64,000 nt of DNA from Bromus sterilis (GCA_950022295.1 OX465597.1:182650516-182714515); one strand, 5' to 3'; positions 33,568 to 44,599 are shown, counted from the stretch's first letter. Translations and numbers: made by a program. The notes: generated by a model from the letters alone, not told the origin.

Positions 33568-34086
33568 ATGGGAGGCCGGGGGCCAATGCCGTCGGCTAGG
33601 ATCCACAATTCCCATGGCGAGCGCATCGGCTTCGAGTTCAATGTCGAGTTTACGTCAGCTTCTTGCAGGAGGCTCCCTCTTCCCAAGGTTTTCCGCGGTG
33701 CAGTGCGGGACGCCAAGCCCCTGCATTTCCCCTTGCAGGTGGATGGATGCCCACATGGTCCAGTGAAGGTGGTGACTCACCGGGCGGCGAAAGGAGATAT
33801 TCTCTTGTCGCATGGGTGGAAGATGTTCGCCCGCGGCCGCAAGCTAGAGTTTGGCGACTTCATCTTGTTCCACTACGATGGCGAGAACCTCTTAACACTG
33901 AAGTGCTTCGACATGCACGGTGTACATAAGGAATGCTACCCGGAAAGCTCCAGCAGCGGCGCGCCCTCGTCCGGGAATGAAGGTGATGACGCCTCTTCCG
34001 AGCAGCGCAAGGGGGAGGACATCTCTAGCAGAGGTAGAAGCGAGAAGATCCCAGAGGATATCAGGCCGGTGGTCCAGCTTGACTGA
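33568..34086 (+). CDS. B3 DNA-binding-domain protein on the antisense strand of G2
   Basis: A 172-codon frame, ATG 33568 to TGA 34084-34086, on the strand opposite to pol. Residues about 26-118 read as a plant B3 domain (REM-like): LPLPKVFRGA near the start, then VKVVTHRAAKGDILLSHGW, KMFARGRKLEFGDFILFHYD and GENLLTLKCFDMHG. This is the usual order of a strand, the conserved GW-x-x-F position, the GD-x-x-x-F turn, and a final strand pair. The tail (residues 124-172) is Ser/Gly/Glu-rich and polar. B3 domains bind DNA and are found in plant transcription factors. No intron is evident. Tat elements are known to carry extra antisense ORFs; a B3 one suggests capture of a host gene. Whether it is expressed is unknown. 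Confidence 0.7.
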   Translation: MGGRGPMPSARIHNSHGERIGFEFNVEFTSASCRRLPLPKVFRGAVRDAKPLHFPLQVDGCPHGPVKVVTHRAAKGDILLSHGWKMFARGRKLEFGDFILFHYDGENLLTLKCFDMHGVHKECYPESSSSGAPSSGNEGDDASSEQRKGEDISSRGRSEKIPEDIRPVVQLD

Positions 34087-34188
34087 AGGCATCGCCCGTT
34101 CTTTTCCTTCTCTTCCTTCTTCTTTTACTTCTTCTCTTCCTTCATTTGCTTGTAATGGACCCGGAAAGACAAGAGGCTCCGGTTTGTC

Positions 34189-34308
34189 AACCGTTCTCGA
34201 GGAAACGAGGTTGGCTTCTTATTGTATGAACCGTTCTCGAGAAGACGAGGTTGGCTGCTTATTGTATGAACCATTCTCGAGAAAACGAGGTTGGCTTCTT
34301 ATTTTGCT
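34189..34308 (+). repeat. Three 40-bp tandem repeats downstream of the B3 ORF
   Basis: Units at 34189-34228, 34229-34268 and 34269-34308, each AACCGTTCTCGAG-AAACGAGGTT followed by GGCTTCTTATTGTATG, with few changes. Within each unit AACC...CTCG and CGAG...GGTT are partly complementary (short imperfect hairpin). They lie about 100 bases after the B3 stop codon, where a 3' untranslated region would be. Confidence 0.85.
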
Positions 34309-34635
34309 CCGGCGTATTTTTCCTGCAAAAAATGTCTCACCGCGAGGGCGAAGACAAGAGAGAAACAAGCGCCGTATACTACCCGCCGTCGTCCGAGCTA
34401 CCGAGAAGAACTTAGTCCGGAAGGATTTAGCGTGCCGGTTAGGTAACTTTCGAAAAGCACGCCGGAGGGTAGGGTTAGCCTGAACATCGTAAAGGTAAAA
34501 CGGGCTAACACATACTGATTTATCCCCCGGGGATTTTTTTGGTTGCACCCATAAACATGGATCCGGAGATCACAGCTTACATATGTGGAGCTGCCGGGAA
34601 ACTGGTCATCCGACAACTTTATACCCTCACGGATA
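34309..34635. other. G2 spacer between repeats and pol end
   Basis: About 330 bases with no gene on either strand. Confidence 0.5.
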
Positions 34636-36113
34636 GAACTTACGGAGATGGTACTTCTGGAGGTGCTCCATGTTCCACGAGTTTCTCACGGGGACTCCAT
34701 CCTCGGTCTCCACGCGGACGGATCCAGGCCAGGTGACTTGGACTAACTGATAAGGGCCTTCCCACTTTGGAGACAGCTTGTTTAGACCCCTCCTGAACTG
34801 TAGCCGACGGAGGACAAGGTCGCCTTACTCAAGTTCTCGGGAGCGGACGTGGTGGGTGTGATAACGGCGTAGTCCTTGCTGGTACCGCGCAACGCGTGTA
34901 CCAGCCCGAGTACATACTTCCTCGGCAATGAAGACATCTCCTTGTCGGAAGTGCTGCTGTTCGGCCCCATCGGCGCGAACTCGGGGAGATCCGTATCTGA
35001 GTTCTGTGGGGAGCATCGTCTCCGCTCCGTAAACGAGAGAGAAGGTCGTCTCATTTGTGGCTCGGTTCTGTGTGGTCTGGATTGACCATAGAACAGCTGG
35101 AAGCTCATCCACCCACCGCTTTCCAAACTTTTCGAGCGGCTGGAAAGTACGAGTCCGGAGAACTCAGAGTACTTCTGAATTGGCTCTCTCTTCCTAGCTG
35201 TTGCTCCTCGGGTGAGCCACTGAAGCGAAACACACTGCGGTGCCCATTTTCTCGCAGTACTCGAGGAAGGCCTGGCTTGTGAACTAGGTTCCATTGTCCG
35301 TGATGATCCGCTTAGGAACTCCGAGACAGCACACTAGGCTTCTGATGAACTTGATGGCGGAATGCGCCGTGACCTTGCGGACAGGTTCCACTTCCGGCCA
35401 CTTGGTGAACTTGTCGATGGAGACGTAGATGAACTCATAGCCCCGGTAGCACGGGGGAATGGGCCCAGGATGACCAATCCCCAGACCGCAAAGGGCCATG
35501 ACAGAGGGATGGTCTGGAGTGCTTGCGCCGGTTGATGAACGGCCTTGGCATGGAACTGGCATGCGTCGCAGGTGTTGACGAGTTCCGTGGCGTCGTTCAA
35601 GGCGGTGGGCCAGTAGAACACTTGTCGGAAAGCCTTGCAAACCAACGCCCGAGAGCCAATGTGGGCGTCGCATGTTCCCTCGTGGATGTCTCATAGCAGC
35701 TCCTTTCCTTGATCTGTGGGGATGCACATTAGCTTCACTCTGTTGGGACACCTGCGGTAGAGGGGCCCATCGTGTAAGAGATACATCGATGACTGGCGAG
35801 CAATCCTCTCGGCACCCTTACGGATACACGGCATCTCTCCGTTCTTCAGGTAGTCCAGGATGTTAGCCCCCCAACCCAGGGGTGCAGGGCCGATAGTGAA
35901 AAATTGGTGCTTGCTGGGGATGAATGAGGGCAGCTCTCCGGGAAACTGCCCCTTGTTCTCGATCTTCCGCTTCTTGATATTCGGGCGCATGGGCTCGATT
36001 GAGGGTTTGAGTAAACGCTCAACAAACACTCCTAGCGGCACCTTATCCTTCCGGGCAGCGATTTTAGACAACTTATCAGCAACGCTGTTCTGGGACCTTG
36101 GGATATGCTCCAT
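34636..36113 (-). pseudogene. G2 integrase
   Basis: Minus-strand integrase. A linker (MEHIPRSQNSVADKLSKIAA, start 36113) ends RNase H. The zinc-binding part shows NTCDACQFHAKAV. The core shows FAVWGLVILGPFPRA, where the first catalytic Asp of related elements (WGLDI) is Val (GTC for GAC), then YVSIDKFTKWPEVEPV and KRIITDNGT (second Asp) before a stop at 35284. The C-terminal part is readable at 34825-35112 (SLVYGAETMLPTELRYGSPR) and on to a WNMEHLQKYHLRKFYP end near 34636. The Val change and several frame breaks inactivate it. Confidence 0.8.
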
Positions 36114-36164
36114 CCCTAGGCCATGGAAGTATTTTTTGAGTTTGCGGGCTTCGTCGACGTATGC

Positions 36165-36600
36165 CTACATCTGAGGGCATCCGTAATCGTCCTTGACTTG
36201 CTGGACCACCAGTTGGCAGTCGCCTCTGACTATGAGTCTTTTGATTTCGAGACCCAAGGCGGCTCTCAAACCGGCGAGCAGCCCTTTGTACTCTGTTGTG
36301 TTGTTGGTGGAGGCCTCTCCCTCGAACAACATCTGCACAACATACTTCAAAAACTATACGGTGGGGGAAACCAGGATAGCGCTGGCCCCGCCCCTTGCAA
36401 AGAGAAGGATCCGTCAAAGTACATGGTCTACTCATTGTTGTCTTCAACGCCGGGAAACACAGATGCTTCCCGGAGGTCTTCGTCCTCTTCTGGAGTTGGA
36501 GTCCATTCAGCAACGAAATCAACCAGTACCTTGCTCTTGATGGTGGAGGAGTTGACGAATGTGAGGTCGAAGCCGGAAAGCTCCAGCGCCCACTCCACAA
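36165..36600 (-). pseudogene. G2 RNase H
   Basis: Minus-strand RNase H domain: KYVVQMLFEGEASTNNTTEY (Glu and acidic motif), GLLAGLRAALGLEIKRLIVR and GDCQLVVQQVKDDYG, whose GD carries a catalytic Asp. The N-terminal VDGS-like start lies in another frame upstream. A stop ends the open part at 36165. Confidence 0.75.
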
Positions 36601-36984
36601 TTCGGCCAGTGGCTTCTCAGTTCCTCAGAATATGCTCGAGTGGTAAACTGGTCACCACTCGGATTGGATGCGCTTGGACATAGTTCCTAAGCTTCCGGGA
36701 AGCTATGAACATTCTCAGAAGTATCTTCTAGATCTGTGGGTACCGGCGTCTTGCGTCCCGGAGGACGGTGCTGATGAAGTACACTGGCTTCTGAGTTGTC
36801 CTCCTGACAGTAGCCCTGTCCCCGTGGGCCCCGGCTGCAGGAGATGATTCCTGAGGATGGCTTGTTGCGGGTGGGGCTCAACCGTCTTCTTCTTCTGGGT
36901 CGCGTTCGACCACTAATTCTCCGCTTACCACCTAATATGTTGCCGAGATGTACAACAGCAGGGGTTCGCATGGGCGAGGTGCCA

Positions 36985-37972
36985 CTAAGGTCGGTGGTGA
37001 CGCGAGGTACTTATTGAGGTCTTGAAAAGCGGCTTCAGCTTCGGGGGTGCATTCGAGGGGAACGATTTCTTCACGAGCTTGAAGATCGGCATGGCTCTTA
37101 CGGCTAATCGGGAAATGAATCTCCCAAGTGCCTTAATGCACCCGTTCAACCTCTGGACATCCTTGATGCATTTCGGGGCCTGCATTTGCTCGATCACCTT
37201 GATCTTTTCGGGATTGACTTAAATGCCACGGTGGGACACCAAAAACCCGAAGAGCTTGCCGAAAGGCACACCGAAAACACATTTTTCCGGATTCAACTCC
37301 AATTGCGTCTTGACGACATTGCGGAACGTCTCACGAAGGTCCTCAACAAGAGCGTCTTATTCTTGTCTTGAACACGATGTCATCCATATAGGCCTCGACA
37401 TTGCGGTGTAGTTGCATCCAGAGGCTGTTGTGGATGGCTCTCTGAAAGGTGGAACCCGCATTCTCCAACCCAAAGGGCATGCATATGTAGCAATATGTGC
37501 CGCAGGGGCTGATGAACACAGTTTTTTCTTCGTCTTCGACTGCCATCTTGATCTAGTGGTACCCGGCATATGCTTCCAGGAAATACAACCGAGCACATTC
37601 CGTTGTTGAGTCCATGATTTGATCAGTGTGTGGGAGAGGGAAAGGATTTTTCATGCAGGCGTCATTGACGTTGCCATAATCGATGCATAGCCTGTTGTTC
37701 AAATTTGCCTTGGGGACGACAACAGGGTTGGCTAACCAAGTGGGGTGTCTGATCTCCCGGATGAACCCGGCTTTGAGAAACTTCTGGATCTCTTTCGCTA
37801 TGAACTCTTGGCGATCCGGCGCTTGACGGTGGACCTTCTGCTTCACAGGCTTGGCGCCTACCTTGACTGCTAGCTTGTGCTCGATCACCTCCCTGGGAAC
37901 CCCGAGAGGATCGGAAGGCTCCCACGCGAAGACGTTGGCGTGTTCGTGAAGGAAGGCGACGAGCGCGCTTTC
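36985..37972 (-). pseudogene. G2 reverse transcriptase
   Basis: Minus-strand RT: EIQKFLKAGFIREIRHPTWL, VVVPKANLNNRLCIDYGNVN (first Asp region), then GYH-stop-IKM with TAG at 37553-37555 replacing the usual Gln. PCGTYCYICMPFGLENAGST and HRNVEAYMDDIVFKTR follow, with the catalytic YMDD kept. The connection part is at 36985-37197 (IEQMQAPKCIKDVQRLNGCI, LGRFISRLAVRAMPIF). Frames are broken near 37340. Confidence 0.85.
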
Positions 37973-38780
37973 CTATTTAGGGGAGAGGTCAGAACCGATG
38001 AACACGATGCGACTTCCATCCTCCGAGATAGAAACTTTCTTCGACACGGCTGCTGGGGCGAGCTGGTTGGGCTTTGTCTTCTTGTTCACTTTCCGGACGG
38101 GGTCCACCGCGGGGCGCGGACGTCCTCCAGGATGCTTGTTGCCCGTTGGGTCGGAAGGAACTAGGGGTTCCATTCTTCTGTCTTCTCTCGGAGGACTTCC
38201 GGGAAGCGGGGATTTGTCCCCGAGAATACGCACGTCGCTCAGAAGCGGTGCCTTCCCGGCTGCCCTCGCGGCAGCGGCCTTCTTTGCCTCGCCTTGGACG
38301 CAGTGCAGGGCTTCTCGCGTGTCGCCTGCTAGGGTGATGACACCTCGCGACCCCAGGATCTTGATGAGGTTGCAGAGCCTATGATACACGGAAGCGAACC
38401 TCCTAATTACCGGCGAGCATCTCTATCCGGAAATTGGCGGGGTCTCTGAGGGTAACGGGAAGTGAAATATTCTCGAGTGATTGGACCTCCATCCCGCTGA
38501 CCCCATGGAAGGCAGTGGACGGGCGGATGTGGCTTCTCGAAATCGGCATCTTCTCGAAGGCGCGAGAGGAAAATAGGTTGATGCTGGACCCGGTGTCGTA
38601 CATCATCTTGCTGACCTTGATATTGCTGATCGTTGGGGAGAGGAGCGTGGGCGTCAAGCCATCGCTGTCATCCGGGAGAGTAGCGGGGTGGTCGCCGACG
38701 TCCACCACCAGAGAGACCTTGGCCCAACAGGAGACCCGGGGTCCGTCCGGCGGAGACTGGACCACGAGGACATGTCTCAT
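37973..38780 (-). pseudogene. G2 protease and protease-RT linker
   Basis: Aspartic protease with active site SKMMYDTGSSINLFSSRAFE (DTGS) at about 38570-38630, followed by FHGVSGMEVQSLENISLPVT, ending at a stop near 38403. The linker to RT (38389-37973) contains GVITLAGDTREALHCVQGEA and SEDGSRIVFIGSDLSPK before a stop. The protease would release the mature proteins from the polyprotein. Confidence 0.75.
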
Positions 38781-40450
38781 GGCCTTGTGGTATTGTCGGT
38801 TGGAGGCGAGCGTGGACGCCCCCGCCCCCCCCTGCGCGCGCGGATGTAACCGACAAAATCCACAGCGGCCTGGAATTCGTCACCTGCATCTTCTCTGGAT
38901 TCCTCTCCTACGAAAACATTACCGCCGGAAGGCGGTCTCCTCGGCTTTCCCTTGTTCTGGTAGCCGCTTCGGCCCCCACGTTGGGAGCTCCCACCTCGCT
39001 GGGTCTTCCTTTCGGCGTCCTTCTTGGCGTAGAAGGCCTCCATATCCTCCTGGAGCTTGATGATGGAGCGGAATTCGTACAAGTCATGCTTGTCGGTCTT
39101 GTGTATCTTGCAATAGGGCGATGGTAGGTGTCCGCAGAGGCAACCACGATGTCGGTGGAGGGTGGTTGCAGAGCGGCCCCGTTTCCCTTTGTAGTGAACA
39201 CGGCTTGGTGCGCGCGCTTGCGGGCCCCGGGCTCCCTGGAATACTGGTTCTTTCCGGAAGAAGCTCGATTCGCAGGGCGCCTCCCAGCATCCTGATTAAC
39301 GGGTTGGACCACCTCTTCAACAAGGGCGACCTTGTCAGCCAGCTCGAACAGGGCGGTGATTGTGTTGATGGACCGGGTGCGCATCTTCTCGAGCATGCGC
39401 CGGTTCTTGACGTTAGCGTGGAAGGTGGCGATGATTGCGACCTCATATGCATCGGGGATGCAATGCTGAATCTGAGTGAACCTCTAGACGAACTACCGGA
39501 GAGGCTCGCCGTCCTTTTTCACTACCCGGTGCAAGTCACTGACGGTTTTTGGAGGTTGGACACCCCCAAAAAAAGAGCCAACGAACTTTTCGCAGAGCTC
39601 TGCCCACGAGCTGATGGAGTTGGCCGAGAGATGCATCATCCACTGGAGGACGTTTTCCTTGAGACTCATGGGGAAACAATTGGCTTTCGCCTTGTCGTCT
39701 CCCCCCCCCCCCCCCGTGATCCCAACAGCGGTACTGTACATGTGGATGAACTCACGAGAGTTGGTCTTTCCTTCATACGAAAGTGGTCCATCTATCCGGA
39801 ACTTCTTGGGCCACTTGACGCTGCGGAGATCTTGGCTGAAGGATGCGCACAAGGTGTTGTAGTCGCTCTCACCGAAAAGAATCCCTTCTCAGACAACATC
39901 GAGAGGAGGAACTCGAGCGTCGGAACACCGGCGAGTTTCCTTCTGCCTAACGATGGTGGTACGAGCGTCTTCGTGGCAGCGATCATCCAAGCGAGCATTC
40001 TGGTCGAGGGACCCACGGTGCCCGGAAGATGCCACAGAAGCTGCACCAGGAGATACAACTCTTCGATGAGTAGTCTCGTGGACAACGGGGTCACGGCAGC
40101 GCTCATCTCGGGGGTGGTCTGGTCGAGGCCCATCTGGAGGGGAGTGCACAGTGCGCCCCTGCCCACGGGCGGAAGCGTTGGGGAGCACGGTCGGCCCCGT
40201 GCGTTGCCGAGATGGCGCGGGAGCACGGCGATCGAGATCTTGTTGCTTCTGCCGGGCCCAGGTGGAGAGTTGGGAAATGGTGAGCCTCCAGGTCTCCAGC
40301 CGATCACTGGAAGGGAGAAACTGACTGAGAGCCCTGACTTGTGCCAACACCTCCATGGGGGTATGCAACCCGTGAGGAGTGGGGTTGCGTGGAGTCCCGC
40401 CGCTCCGTTCAAAGGCTCGGCCCCGACTAGGCTCAGGTAACGCAACTCCT
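38780..40450 (-). pseudogene. G2 gag
   Basis: Gag of the Tat group in several frames. The core segment (39493-39852) shows SVKWPKKFRIDGPLSYEGKT, REFIHMYSTAVGITGGGGGD and CFPMSLKENVLQWMMHLSAN with FVGSFFGG, close to the retrotransposon gag consensus. Before it (39890-40450) an Arg/Pro-rich N-terminal region is visible. After it, MRTRSINTITALFELADKVA and a Gly/Arg-rich basic tail (GGSSQRGGRSGYQNKGKPRR) that could bind RNA in place of a zinc knuckle. A run of 15 C (plus strand, 39701-39715) codes for the glycines and may have grown by slippage. Confidence 0.7.
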
Positions 40451-40767
40451 GGGCGTTCGGGGGAGCAACAAGAGGGTCCTGCACCATTGGGAGAGGGATG
40501 GCCGCCGTGAGGTGTTGCTTCTTCCGGTTCGTCAGGCCGGACCGTGCGCTCCACGGAGGGAGCATCGGCGCGGCGTGTAGATGGGTCTTCGAGAGGCGGT
40601 GGGGATGCCGCGGGGCCGCCAGCTCCGCGTTCCTCACCGTTGCGCTCCCGCGGGGAAGGCCACCAGCCGGACGTCCTCGCTCCGAGGCAGTTTCGGCTCC
40701 TCTCCCACCGCGAGGTGAATGTTCGCTCCGCGCCCAGTGACGGGAGAGAGTTTCCAGGGTGGAGAGC
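40451..40767 (-). other. G2 5' leader or gag start, truncated
   Basis: GC-rich remainder of G2 up to the L3 junction. Long open frames on both strands reflect composition; no domain is recognised. Confidence 0.45.
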
Positions 40768-42427
40768 TGATACGTCCAAAACGTATCTATAATTTCTGCT
40801 TGCTCCATGCTTCTTTTGGGTGATATTTCTATGATATTGATACACTTTCATACACTTTTGATCGTATTTGGACTAACCTATTAACTCAATGCACCCAATG
40901 CTAGTTCCTGTTTTCTGTTGTTTTTCTATTTCAGGTTTCCCCCATATAAAAAGTGCTCCAAAAATTCGGGAAAAATCCAATAAAAAATCAGCGCAGAAGA
41001 AACTTCGGGAAACACCGAGGGGGCCAGAGGGGACCCACCAGGGGCCCAGGCGCCATCCCGGCGCGCCCTAGGGTGGGGCCGCGCCAGGGGGCCACCTGGA
41101 TCCCTGGTAGGCCCCCTGGCTGCCCCCCTTCGCCTATTTATTCCTCGTGACGAGAACCCCCGTGAAGGGAACCCTTTTTCGCGATCTCTCCTATGTTCCT
41201 CCGTCGCCGCTCTTCCAAGATCGGGAGCACCAGAAGACCTCTTCCCGGCACCCTGTCGGAGGGAGGAACCACCTCCGGGAGCTTCTCCGCCACCATGGAT
41301 GCTTCCCGGATGAACCGTGAGTAGTCCACCTTGGACCGTGGGTCTATGATCAGTATCTATGTGATGTTCTCCTCCCCTCTTTGTTCTTCATGGATTAGAC
41401 CTCGTGAGCTGCCCTACATAATCGAGGCACATATGTAATATTTCTGTTGTTGCTATGCTGAGTTTGCTGGGATCCGATGGATTATGATATTATGTCCAGA
41501 TTGTTTTTGAGTAATATATTTTATTCTCCTCTTTTATATTTATGTTCTTGAGTAATTCTTGCATGTTCTCCGTTGCTGTTTATTGCTTTGGCAAAGTAGT
41601 AGGTAGTGACTCCAAGAGGGAGAGTTGTGCATGATTGTGGGTTCATGCCCCCCGATGACTAGCTTGAGTGACAGAAACATAGGGGATGTGATGTTGCCAC
41701 AAGGGGGAAAACAACGGTGCTTGTACTTGCGGGTGCAAGGATTGTTTACTTTACGCAAAGTTCTTTAATGTAGTTGTCCATTGCTTTGAGTTTACACTTT
41801 GGGTGGGGTTCGCAACTTAATACCAGCGAGATGTTCTGGATAGATATCTCAAGGTGGATGATTACTAGGTAGATCAGATGGATTTCGGTCTACTTGTCTT
41901 GGCGTATTGCCCATGCTTTTGAGCCTCTTCCTTTCTTTATAGCATAATTAGCATTGGTTTGCGCACATAATCTTGTCAATTGCCCAGCTGTAATTTGTTT
42001 ACCTCGCATGGCTATTTTATCGTCTTTTGGGAGAGAGATATCACTAGTGATCATCATAGGACCCCAGTCCATATTTCCAACACTGATTACACTATCAATT
42101 TACTTTCAGTATTTACTTTCCCGTTGCTATCTATCATTATTATCTCATGCGTTTTATCCTTTGTAAACAACAAGGCCGGAGGAATGGACAACTCCTCTGT
42201 ACTCGTTGGGAAGCAAAGTTATTTGCTGTGTGTGCAGGTCCAGGTGAAGTAAGCAACCTTAGGTTGTGAACGGCGCCATTGTTCACTTCACCGCCTTCTT
42301 GTATCTATTGGAGTCCTATTGGTTCGACATTCAACCTTAGCATTTTCGCTAAGGGAAACTTGCCGCTGTCTACATCTCAACCTTCCACTTTGGGTAACCA
42401 ACGAGGGGGCGTTAATTCGTACCATCA
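40768..42427 (+). repeat. L3: complete E1-family LTR
   Basis: 1660 bases, TGATACGTCCAAAACG...ACCATCA, full length compared with the E1 LTRs. No primer site follows; sequence passes directly into the middle of another LTR of the family (L5). The flanks AGAGC and GCTAC do not match, so no target duplication. It is a solo LTR or one left by recombination between related copies. Confidence 0.8.
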
Positions 42428-42933
42428 GCTACCCTACATAATCAAGGCACCTATGTAATTTTCCTGTTGTTACTATACTGTGTTTGCTGGGATCCGATGG
42501 ATTATGATATTATGTTCACATCGTCATGAGTTATATATTTGGTTTGCCTTTTATATTTTGTTCTTGAGTAATTCTTGCATGTTCTCTGTTGATTTTTATT
42601 GCTTTGGCCAAGTAGTAGATAGTAACTCCAAGAGGGAGCATTATGCATGATTGTGGGTTCATGCCCCCCAATTTCTAGCTTGAGTGACAGAAACATGAAA
42701 CTAGGGGATGTGTTGTTTCCACCAAGGAGAAAACAGCGGTGCTTGTAACCGCGGTTGCAAGGATTGTTTACCTTACGCATAGATTGTTAATGCAATTGTC
42801 TGTTGCTTTGAGTTTACACTTTGGGTGGGGCTCGCAACTTAATACCAGCCAGATGTTCTGGATAGATATATCAAGGTGGATGTTTAGTGAGTAGATGCAG
42901 ATGGATTTCAGTCTACTTGTCTTGGCGTTCTGC
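42428..42933 (+). repeat. L5: 506-base internal fragment of an E1-family LTR
   Basis: Starts at GCTACCCTACATAATCAAGG, which corresponds to a point about 640 bases into the LTR (compare 41410), and ends CTTGGCGTTCTGC where E2 starts. E2 therefore appears inserted into this LTR; the remainder would lie beyond the right end of the window. Confidence 0.75.
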
Positions 42934-44589
42934 TGATACGTCCCCAAACGTATATATAATTTCCGCTTGCTCCATGCATGTTTTGTGTGATATTGCTATG
43001 ATCTAGATACACTTTTGATCATATTTGGACTAACTTATTAACTCAGTGCACCCTAATGTCAGTTCCTATTTTCTGCTGTCTTTCTATTTTAGGTTTCCCC
43101 CATATTAAAAGTGCTCCAAAAATTCAGGAAAATCAGATAAAAAATCAGCGTAGATGAACCTTCCGAAATCACCTGGGTGGGGCCAGAGGGCCACCACCAG
43201 GGGCCCAGGCACGTTGGTGGCGCGCCCTAGGGCTTGGCTGCGCCTGGGGGGCGCCTGGACCCCTGGCTGCCCCTCCCCTTCGCCCATTTATTATCTGTGA
43301 TGAGATTCTTCTGAAGACAGAACCCTTTTTCGCGACCTCGCCTCTGTTCCGCCGCTGCCGCGCTTCCAACATCGGGAGGGCCAGCAGACCTCTTCCCGGC
43401 ACCCTGTCGGAGGGAGGATTGACCTCCGAGAGCTTCCCCTCCACCATGGACGCTTCCCGGATGATCCGTGAGTAGTCTACCTTGGACCATGGGTCTGTGA
43501 TCAGTAGCTATGTGATGTTCTCCTCCCCTCTTTGTTCTTCATGGATTAGACCTCGTGATCTTCCCTACATGATCGAGGCACATATGTAATTCTTTCTGCT
43601 GTTATTATGCTGAGTTTCCTGAGATCTGATGGATATGAGACTATGTTCAGTTTGTGATAGATTAATATATTTGGTTCTTATCTTTATATTTTTGTTCCTA
43701 AGTAATTCTTGCATGTTTTCCATTGCTGTTTATTTCTTTGGCCACGTAGTAGGTAGTGACCCCAAGAGGGAATGTTATGCTTGATTGTGGGTTCATGCCC
43801 TGCGATGACACGCTTGAGTGACAGAAACATTAGTCTAGGGGATGTGTTGTTGCCACAAGGGGGAAAACACCGGTGCTTGTAACCGCGGTTGCAAGGATTG
43901 TTTACTTTACGCAAAGTGCTTTTAATGCAGTCGTTTGTTGCTTTGGGTTTACACTTTGGGTGGGGCTCACAACTTAATACCAGCGAGATGTTCTGGATAG
44001 ATATCTCAAGGTGGATGATTAGTAGTAGATGAAGTTGGATTTCGGTCTACTTATTTTTGCGTACCGCCCATGCTTTTGAGCCTCTTCCTTTCTTTGTAGC
44101 ATAGTTAGCATTGCGGTGCGTTTTTAATCCTTTCAATTGCCCAGCTATGATTTGTTTACCTCGCATAGCAGTTTTATCATCTTTTGGGAGAGAGACATCA
44201 CTAGTGAACATCACGGGACCTCGGTCCATATTCTCATCACTGTTTACACGCTCAATTTATTTCTTGCTTTCACTTTCAGCTGCTATCACCATTATCATTA
44301 TCCCTTGTGTTTGATCCTTTGTAAACAACAAGACCGGAGAGATTAACAACCTCTCTGAACTTCGTTGGGAGAAAAGTTATTTGTTGTGTGTGCAGGTCCA
44401 AGTTAAGAGAGAAATATCTCAAACGGCGCGTTGCTCGCTTCACCACCTACTTGTAGTTATCGGAGTCCTACTGGTTTGATCTCAACCTTGGTATCTTCAC
44501 CAAGGGAAATTTGCTGCTATCCTACATCTCACCTTCCACTTGGGGTAACCAACGAAGGGAGAGGAGCCATTATCATCTCTCGCGCATCA
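42934..44589 (+). repeat. L4: E2 5' LTR
   Basis: 1656 bases, TGATACGTCCCC...GCGCATCA, end to end with the E1 LTRs. TATA-like CCATTTATTA at 43283-43292. Followed by the primer site after ten bases. Confidence 0.88.
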
Positions 44590-44599
44590 AGCAAATTTC

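Larger units (their letters stand above)
32378..40767 (-). mobile_element. G2: Tat/Retand-type Ty3/gypsy element, 5' end truncated
   Basis: Minus-strand element with gag (about 38780-40450), protease, RT, RNase H and integrase (ending about 34636). A 1.6 kb spacer follows, carrying an opposite-strand ORF, then a polypurine tract and a 642-base 3' LTR (32378-33019). Motifs such as the RNase H segment FEGEASTNNTTEYKGLLAGL and the RT segment YICMPFGLENAGSTFQRAI are of the Tat/Retand group. The long spacer with an antisense ORF is a known habit of Tat elements. The 5' LTR and primer site are missing, because LTR L3 of the E1 family starts at 40768. Several stops and frameshifts; not functional. 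Confidence 0.85.

Noticed and set aside
34189..34308. CRISPR-like array
   Set aside because: The 40-bp units are contiguous with no spacers, and the sequence is a plant nuclear retrotransposon.
39121..40440. 439-codon plus-strand frame opposite G2 gag
   Set aside because: It is the reverse-strand shadow of a high-GC gag. The minus strand carries the recognisable gag motifs.
39792..40851. Long minus frames spanning the G2/L3 junction
   Set aside because: They cross from an LTR of another element into G2, so the N-terminal part is not native; only the G2 portion is kept as gag.
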